Source: PWPS01 sp964507105 (GTDB taxonomy: Bacteria > Patescibacteriota > Minisyncoccia > Minisyncoccales > PWPS01). From it: DNA of 64,000 nt. Positions 58,753 through 64,000 of the stretch are shown here, in pieces (the first letter of the stretch is position 1; the number at the start of each line of letters is the position of its first letter). The stretch spans positions 1 to 64,000 of the forward strand of contig CAZDOR010000002.1 in NCBI GenBank assembly GCA_964507105.1, written 5' to 3'. Under the pieces are notes generated by a model that was not told the origin of the DNA, made no database searches, and saw only the letters and a list, made by a program, of their open reading frames with translations. The position numbers and the translations under genes were made by a program.

Positions 58753-58777
58753 AAAAAACTCCGCGCTTAGCGGAGTT
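58753..58777 (-). terminator. terminator of the gene at 58776
   Basis: AACTCCGC/GCGGAGTT 8-bp stem, loop TAAGC-like, followed by TTTT on the minus strand. It overlaps the stop codon of the gene. Confidence 0.8.
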
Positions 58778-59567
58778 AAGTTTGGCAATAAAAATCAGCC
58801 ACGGGGGTATTAATTAAAAGCTCTTCCAATTCCCGAAATTCATTCTTCAATTCCAGGGGTTTTACTTTTTTGGGATTAATATCCATAATTCGGTCCGAGA
58901 AGAGGGTGAAGCCTTCAAAAGGATCCCTGAAGGGATTAACCCAATAAACTTTTGAAATGGAAAACTTCAATTTAGCCATTCTTCTACTGACCCTATCGAA
59001 CATAAGCAGTCCGACTTCTTTTTTCGCTTCGGAAACACAGGTGTCCAATTCCCATTTGGTGAATTGTACTTTTTTAATCAGTTCTTGAATCATTTTCTCA
59101 TTCGCTTCCCTGATCTTCGTCACTTTTTCCATTTGAACGAAAAAAAATAAAAAGGCGGTTCTGATTTGAGCAACTTTCCTGGCTTTTCTTCTATTTTGTG
59201 GATGATGATGAAGTCTTATTTTTTCTAATTTTTTAAGAGCTTCAAAAAATAAGTCTCTGCTTTCGAAGAGGCTTTTTTCAAGCTGATTTCTCGTAAAATA
59301 TTTTTTAAGTTCGCTAAGAACAATCAGAAAAGAATCGAGTTTTTTCTGCGGTTCGTTGAATATGTCTCTGAAAAGAACATTCGCCTCGGTAATTAAATAA
59401 TTTATTCTCTCTTCCGAGTAATCAAAAACCTCCCATAAATTTTCAAAGAGCAAAAATCCTTCTGAGAAATCAACAAAAATTTGCCCTTCCGGATCGATAA
59501 AAATAGATTCGGAGTCTTTTTTTCCTCTTTTTTTTAACTCCTCTTCGTAATAAATCCTTTTGGGCAC
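58776..59567 (-). CDS. Hypothetical helical protein
   Basis: A 263-residue soluble protein with GTG start and strong ribosome site (GGAGGTG seven bases upstream). It is mostly alpha-helical and basic (KKLDSFLIVLSELKKYFTRN, and IRTAFLFFFVQMEKVTK). The first 35 residues look like a beta-rich element (ESIFIDPEGQIFVDFSEGFL). The motif LHHHPQNRRKARKV is distinctive. No family recognised, no membrane segment. A weak promoter-like pair (TTGAAA and TAACCT, 17 bases apart) lies in 59600-59630. Confidence 0.7.
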   Translation of the reverse strand: MPKRIYYEEELKKRGKKDSESIFIDPEGQIFVDFSEGFLLFENLWEVFDYSEERINYLITEANVLFRDIFNEPQKKLDSFLIVLSELKKYFTRNQLEKSLFESRDLFFEALKKLEKIRLHHHPQNRRKARKVAQIRTAFLFFFVQMEKVTKIREANEKMIQELIKKVQFTKWELDTCVSEAKKEVGLLMFDRVSRRMAKLKFSISKVYWVNPFRDPFEGFTLFSDRIMDINPKKVKPLELKNEFRELEELLINTPVADFYCQT

Positions 59568-59640
59568 TTAAACCACCTCCTCTCCCCCGTTTCTTGAGGT
59601 TATCATTAAAATTATCAATTTTCAACCTGATACCGGGTGA

Positions 59641-62169
59641 TTATTTGCCGTGACATTTTTTATATTTTATAACTTTTCCCGTATTGGGGTCTATTTTTCC
59701 GCAAGGACAGGGATCGTTTCTACCTACGTCTTCAAATTTTTTAGACTTCGCCGATTTTTTCTCCCTGCTCGGATCTTCGGTTCTTTTCTTTTTTAAAGTT
59801 ATTTTGCCCTTACCGGGAAGTTTTATCTTCGCTGTGCTTACTTTCATTAATCTTTTGACCGTTTTTTTCTTTATATCCTCCATCATCCTTTTAAAGGCCG
59901 TGTGGCCTTCCTTTTTATATTCGACCAACGGGTCTTGTTGTCCGTAAGCACGTAGTTTTACGGAATCTTTTATTTGTTCCATATCTTCCAGGTGTCTGGT
60001 CCAATGCAGGTCCATCGTTCGCAAAGCTATAACTCTTTCCACTTTTCTCATTTTTTCCCCGAGCTCTTCTTCTTTTTCTTCGTAGGCTTCCTTGCCTTTT
60101 CCGTACTCGATAAAAAGATTCAGAACATAAGACCTCAAACCTTCTTCTTTTAGAGACTTTTCCAATATATCGTCTCTCAAATCATAAAACTTTTCCCTTT
60201 GCTTGCTTAAAACGTTATCGTATTTTAAAACGTGCTTTCTGGCATCAAAGTGCATTCCTTCAACTTTTTTTTGGGCCGACTCGATGACTCCGGAGACCAT
60301 TTTGTGTTCTATGGGCTGATCTTCCGGAATGTTCAACGTTTCCATCAAGTTTTCAATTTTTTCCGACCCGAAGACCCTCAAAAGCTTGTCTTCGAGCGAA
60401 ACGAAAAACTGACTTTGTCCGGGATCACCTTGTCTTCCGCACCTGCCTCTCAATTGATTATCGATTCTTCTCGCCTCGTGTCGCTCAGTTCCCAAAACAT
60501 AAAGTCCACCCAGCTCTTTTACTTTTTCGGCTTCTTCCTCGTCGGGAGGATTTCCTCCCAAAACTATGTCAACTCCCCTACCGGCCATGTTCGTAGCTAC
60601 CGTCACCGCCCCGAGACGACCGGCTTGAGCGATTATCTCACCTTCCTTTTCATGATTCTTGGCATTCAATATTTCATGATCTATGCCCGCTCTTTTGAAC
60701 ATTTTTCCGAGCAACTCATTTTTTTCGATCGAAACCGTACCCACTAAAACGGGCTGTCCTTTTTCTTGTCTTTTTTTGACTTCTCTGACTACGGCTTTGA
60801 ATTTCCCTTTTTCCGTTCTGAAAACCTTGTCTTCCAGCGCTTCTCGGACAAGCGGTTTATTGGTCGGAATTGCAACTACTCTTAAGTCATAAACCTTATT
60901 GAATTCTTCTTCCGAGGTTTTCGCCGTACCGGTCATTCCGGATAATTTGTCATACATTCTGAAAAGATTCTGAAAAGTTATCCTGGCCATCGTTTTCGAT
61001 TCCGCCTTTATCGGTAACCCTTCCTTGGCTTCTATCGCTTGGTGAAGTCCGCCCGACCAGCGCCTACCGGGCATCAGTCTCCCCGTAAATTCATCAACTA
61101 TGACCACATCGTCATCCTTTATCACGTAATGGGTATCTTTTTCGAAAAGCGGCTTGCCGGTCTCCCGGGATTTTGCTTGTGCTCTCAATCCCTGCTCTAC
61201 ATTGTGGATGTAATCCAATCCTTTATCTTCATACAAATTACTTACACCCAATATATTTTCAACTTTCTCAACCCCTTCCGCCGTCATTGTCACAGTCCTT
61301 TCTTTTTCATGGACTTCATAATGTTTTCCCGGTTCGAGTTGAGGAACAACTCTGTCAGCTATCTCCTGGTACCGTTTCGGATCTTTTTTGTCCGGCTGAG
61401 AGATAATCAAGGGTGTTCGCGCCTCATCTATGAGCACCGAGTCAATTTCATCGATTATGCAATAATTAAAACCTCTTTGAACCTTCTTTTCCAGGCTGGT
61501 GGCCATATTGTCTCTCAGGTAGTCGAATCCGAACTGGTTATTTGTTCCGTAAGTTATGTCCGCCTCGTAAGCTTTTTTCCTGTTTACCGGTCGTAAAAAA
61601 TCTTCTTCCACTTTAAAGCTTCCCAATTCGTCCCGATTTTTATCTTTTTCTTCACTCGCCTCTGCTTCGTATTCGGAATCGTATACGAACGCCTCCCTAT
61701 CTCCTATACAACCAGTAGTAAGACCCAGATAATCGTAAATCTGACCCATCCAAACCGTATCTCTTTTTGCCAAATAATCATTTACTGTTACCAAGTGCGC
61801 TCCTTCACCCTTTAAAGCGTTCAGATACAAGGGCATGGTAGCGGTAAGGGTTTTACCCTCACCGGTTTTCATCTCAGCTACATCACCTTCGTGAAGCGTA
61901 ATAGCTCCCATTACTTGAACGTCGTAATGCCTCTGATCCAAGGTTCTCTTCGCCGCCTCCCTGACCAAAGCATAAGCTTCCGGCAATATGTCACCCAAAC
62001 TCTCTCCGTCGGAAAGCCTCTCCTTGAACTCTTCCGTTTTTTTCTTCATCTCCTCTTCGGTGAGCTGTTCCATCTGTTTTTCCAGAGAATTTATCTTCTT
62101 TACCGTGGGCTTTATCTTCTTTAAGTACTTGTCATCAGGATCTCCGAATATTTTCGTCAAAATGGACAT
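59641..62169 (-). CDS. secA: Protein translocase ATPase SecA
   Basis: The motor that pushes preproteins through SecYEG. The 842-residue protein has DEAD-type Walker A MKTGEGKTLTATMPLYLNAL, Walker B IDEIDSVLIDEARTPLIIS (part), SGMTGTAKTSEEEF, TNMAGRGVDIVLGGN, RCGRQGDPGQSQFF and the helical wing. It ends with the zinc motif GRNDPCPCG and CHGK. The C-terminal tail matches the SEC-C form that binds SecB or ribosomes. Length is typical. The gene lies alone before hpf. Confidence 0.97.
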   Translation of the reverse strand: MSILTKIFGDPDDKYLKKIKPTVKKINSLEKQMEQLTEEEMKKKTEEFKERLSDGESLGDILPEAYALVREAAKRTLDQRHYDVQVMGAITLHEGDVAEMKTGEGKTLTATMPLYLNALKGEGAHLVTVNDYLAKRDTVWMGQIYDYLGLTTGCIGDREAFVYDSEYEAEASEEKDKNRDELGSFKVEEDFLRPVNRKKAYEADITYGTNNQFGFDYLRDNMATSLEKKVQRGFNYCIIDEIDSVLIDEARTPLIISQPDKKDPKRYQEIADRVVPQLEPGKHYEVHEKERTVTMTAEGVEKVENILGVSNLYEDKGLDYIHNVEQGLRAQAKSRETGKPLFEKDTHYVIKDDDVVIVDEFTGRLMPGRRWSGGLHQAIEAKEGLPIKAESKTMARITFQNLFRMYDKLSGMTGTAKTSEEEFNKVYDLRVVAIPTNKPLVREALEDKVFRTEKGKFKAVVREVKKRQEKGQPVLVGTVSIEKNELLGKMFKRAGIDHEILNAKNHEKEGEIIAQAGRLGAVTVATNMAGRGVDIVLGGNPPDEEEAEKVKELGGLYVLGTERHEARRIDNQLRGRCGRQGDPGQSQFFVSLEDKLLRVFGSEKIENLMETLNIPEDQPIEHKMVSGVIESAQKKVEGMHFDARKHVLKYDNVLSKQREKFYDLRDDILEKSLKEEGLRSYVLNLFIEYGKGKEAYEEKEEELGEKMRKVERVIALRTMDLHWTRHLEDMEQIKDSVKLRAYGQQDPLVEYKKEGHTAFKRMMEDIKKKTVKRLMKVSTAKIKLPGKGKITLKKKRTEDPSREKKSAKSKKFEDVGRNDPCPCGKIDPNTGKVIKYKKCHGK

Positions 62170-62216
62170 AGCGATATGAATTGTCAGTTGTTAACTTTAA
62201 ATTCTTTATTATAGTT

Positions 62217-62669
62217 TTATTCCGTTGAGTATTTTTTGTCTTCTTTACTCTCCTCTTTCGGAGAGGCTCCTTTCTTTTCCCTAATCTTTTTGGCTTTTCT
62301 TTCACCTTTCCTCTGGAGAGTGGATTGTTTCTCTTTGTATTCTTTCACCTGTCTTTGTAATTCATAGCTCACCTCCGAAACGGCCTCTTTCGGTGAAGTC
62401 GAGACATCCTCCGCTCTGAGCGACGTTCCGGGTAAAAACATTTGTGCTTCAACCCTATAAACGTCTCCCTTGTTTTGGCCCTTAGTTATTTTTTCAATAT
62501 CTACTTCCAAATTCACTCTCGCCTTGGGAGCGTCTACCTTTTCTTCGTCTTCATTCTGTTTTTCCAAAAGTCGAGGAAGAAACTTTTCTACCTTGGTTAA
62601 TTTTTTTTCTATATATTCATTAAGATGATCGGTCAGTTCTAAATTTTTAGTTCTTTTCCTGATATCCAT
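62217..62669 (-). CDS. hpf: Ribosome hibernation-promoting factor, short form
   Basis: HPF/RaiA binds the 30S decoding region in slow growth and forms inactive ribosomes. The 150-residue product has the N-domain IRKRTKNLELTDHLNEYIEK, LTKVEKFLPRLLEKQ, and VEAQMFLPGTSLRAEDVSTS, DAV-like PKEAVSEVSYELQRQVKEYK. The long-form C-terminal dimerisation domain is missing. A Lys/Glu-rich tail of about 35 residues follows. It precedes secA by 47 bases. Confidence 0.93.
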   Translation of the reverse strand: MDIRKRTKNLELTDHLNEYIEKKLTKVEKFLPRLLEKQNEDEEKVDAPKARVNLEVDIEKITKGQNKGDVYRVEAQMFLPGTSLRAEDVSTSPKEAVSEVSYELQRQVKEYKEKQSTLQRKGERKAKKIREKKGASPKEESKEDKKYSTE

Positions 62670-62698
62670 ATTTTTATTAATTAAATTTATAAATGGAT

Positions 62699-63625
62699 TT
62701 ATTCCAAAAACCTGACTTCTCTCTTCAAAATAACACCGAATTTTTCTTCGACTCTCTTTTGTATCTTCGATATCAAGCTCTTTACATCTTCGGAACGAGC
62801 CTCATTATCTTTGTTGATTATGAAATTGGCGTGTTTTTCCGAAACTTTGGCTGCACCCACGGAAAATCCCTTCATTTCGGCTTTTTCTATCAAAAAACCG
62901 GCTGAAAGAACGCCCTTTTCATTAAAGTGCTCCAATTGAGGATACTCCTCAAGTATCTTATCGTCGGTTACGGTAGTTTCCGGATTTTTGAAGACGCTTC
63001 CCGCACAAGAAGCTTCCATGGGATGATTCTCATTCCTGTAACTCAAATATTGATCCGTTTTTCTCTTAATTTCTTTTTTGTCGCCGTTTTTAAGTCTTAA
63101 GGATGCGGAAAGAATAGTCAAACCCTCCTTTTTGAAAGTGCTTGACCTGTATGAAAAATCTATTTCATCCGCAGAAATCACTTCTCTTTTTCGGCTCTTC
63201 AAAACCTCTACTTCTTCGACTACATCCGAGATGCTGTCGCCGAAAGCTCCCGCATTTCCGTAAATCGCCCCACCGAGGGTTCCGGGGACCCCCATAGCCC
63301 ATTCCAATCCTCGGAAAGATTCTTCAAAAGCGAATCTGGAAAGGCGGGGCAAGGATACTCCGGCCCCGACCCTCAACAAGTTTTTTCCCAAAAAATTAAT
63401 ATTTCCGCCCCTGAGTTTAACAACCAGTCCATTTATTCCCTCGGAAGGGATAATTACGTTACTTCCACCTCCGATAATCGTGACCGGAACTTCCATCTTT
63501 TCAGCCTGAATTATTGCATCCGTCAATTCATGACGGCAGTCCACAGAAATAAAAAATTCGGCCGGCCCACCCACCTTGAAAGTCGTTTCATCAGCAAGCG
63601 GATAATTTTTCTTGATCTTGCTCAT
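62699..63625 (-). CDS. murB: UDP-N-acetylenolpyruvoylglucosamine reductase
   Basis: FAD enzyme making UDP-MurNAc for peptidoglycan. The 308-residue protein shows TTFKVGGPAEFFI, VTIIGGGSNVII (FAD), GLEWAMGVPGTLGGAIYGNA, IDFSYRSSTFKKE, and EASCAGSVFKNPE with the catalytic Ser. The C-terminal Glu lies in EKHANFIIN and after. The short loop-free form is type II. It lies 4 bases after the serpin gene and 30 before hpf. Confidence 0.95.
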   Translation of the reverse strand: MSKIKKNYPLADETTFKVGGPAEFFISVDCRHELTDAIIQAEKMEVPVTIIGGGSNVIIPSEGINGLVVKLRGGNINFLGKNLLRVGAGVSLPRLSRFAFEESFRGLEWAMGVPGTLGGAIYGNAGAFGDSISDVVEEVEVLKSRKREVISADEIDFSYRSSTFKKEGLTILSASLRLKNGDKKEIKRKTDQYLSYRNENHPMEASCAGSVFKNPETTVTDDKILEEYPQLEHFNEKGVLSAGFLIEKAEMKGFSVGAAKVSEKHANFIINKDNEARSEDVKSLISKIQKRVEEKFGVILKREVRFLE

Positions 63626-63628
63626 ACT

Positions 63629-64000
63629 TTAATCTTGTGTAGGATCAACCAGTTGTCCAATAAATAAAATTGTTTTCGTTTCCGGCTCCTCTATAACGAA
63701 AAGAAAAGGTCTGTTAAACTCCAGTCGCATCGGTGCCGATTCCAATTCCATTTCCACGGCCGTGGCAGCAGCAGCCTCCGTTCCTTCCTCATTGACTTCT
63801 ATAAATGAGGCGTGAAGAACATCAGAAATAAAGACATTGAGTCCCAAACCCTCCAAGTCAACCATTTTTGAAAAATTAGCATCACCCATGTCGAAAGCTT
63901 TTTCCATTCCCAAGGCTTCGAGAGTATCAATCATTCCCAGCTCGTCTTCAAGAGTGAATTTCGGCATCCTTAAAACGATTTCACTTTTATTTGTCGGTTT
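63629..64000 (-). CDS. Serpin, C-terminal third (gene continues beyond window)
   Basis: The frame is open to the window edge and reads EIVLRMPKFTLEDEL ... DVLHASFIEVNEEGTEAAAA ... FNRPFLFVIEEP ... TILFIGQLVDP, the typical serpin C-terminus. ATG 63967 is internal, not the start. The reactive-centre hinge EEGTEAAAATAV has the small residues of inhibitory serpins. Aligned with alpha-1-antitrypsin, P1-P1' is Glu-Ser (MELE/SAPM). About 120 residues are visible of the 370-400 expected. Signal peptide and N-terminus are outside the window. Confidence 0.88.
   Translation of the reverse strand, partial: KPTNKSEIVLRMPKFTLEDELGMIDTLEALGMEKAFDMGDANFSKMVDLEGLGLNVFISDVLHASFIEVNEEGTEAAAATAVEMELESAPMRLEFNRPFLFVIEEPETKTILFIGQLVDPTQD

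Overview
This window reads as a chromosomal piece of a Candidate Phyla Radiation (Patescibacteria, probably Parcubacteria/Paceibacteria-like) bacterium. Grounds are a divergent 16S rRNA, very compact gene packing, a small carbon metabolism with archaeal-style enzymes (ApgM phosphoglycerate mutase, ADP-forming acetyl-CoA synthetase, PEP synthase), type IV pilus genes with several prepilins, and a VirD4-like ATPase paired with a large membrane protein. TGA is a real stop codon (it ends apgM and pgk, and prfB carries the classic TGA frameshift), so genetic code 11 applies. Promoters close to TTGACA-N16/17-TATAAT and GGAGG ribosome sites recur. Two runs of exactly 100 N (13940-14039, 22771-22870) mark unsized assembly gaps.

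Layout. 1-3284: 5' part of 16S rRNA (minus strand, with its own promoter), tRNA-Thr, tsf, rpsB, and divergent rpmE. 3302-4447: prfA. 4448-13906: a minus-strand run acdB-acdA-ppaC-ppsA-PfkB kinase-fba-ferredoxin-rplY-lytic transglycosylase. 13940-14343: assembly gap and a 173-bp-period repeat. 14279-20906: nnrD-trxB-eno-pilin-apgM-grx-gap. 21049-24242: ftsZ and three pilin genes. 24309-37305: type IV pilus region with a 1736-residue coiled-coil/PilM/PilN fusion, several minor pilins (two carrying FISUMP domains), PilC, a degenerate receiver and PilB. 37319-45121: membrane protein, desulforedoxin, ftsX, ftsE, prfB, tRNA-Thr, ftsB, lepA, murJ. 45145-45709: rnpB and a divergent 34-codon gene. 45711-50880: small genes, an amidase/pseudo-amidase pair, RimP N-domain, Gre-like factor, rnhA, RecJ-like. 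50877-55963: pgk, VirD4-like ATPase, partner membrane protein, sigma4/HARE-HTH regulator. 56040-64000: secF, secD, small genes, secA, hpf, murB and the C-terminal part of a serpin.

Together the metabolic genes cover lower glycolysis (fba, gap, pgk, apgM, eno) and end in acetate plus ATP through AcdAB. PEP synthase and a family II pyrophosphatase are present and no pyruvate kinase is seen here. The most unusual part is the pilus: minor pilins end in FN3-like and FISUMP domains that look like surface adhesins, and the inner-membrane PilM/PilN module is fused to a roughly 1100-residue repeated coiled coil. In an organism expected to live attached to a host cell, this suggests a specialised attachment pilus.
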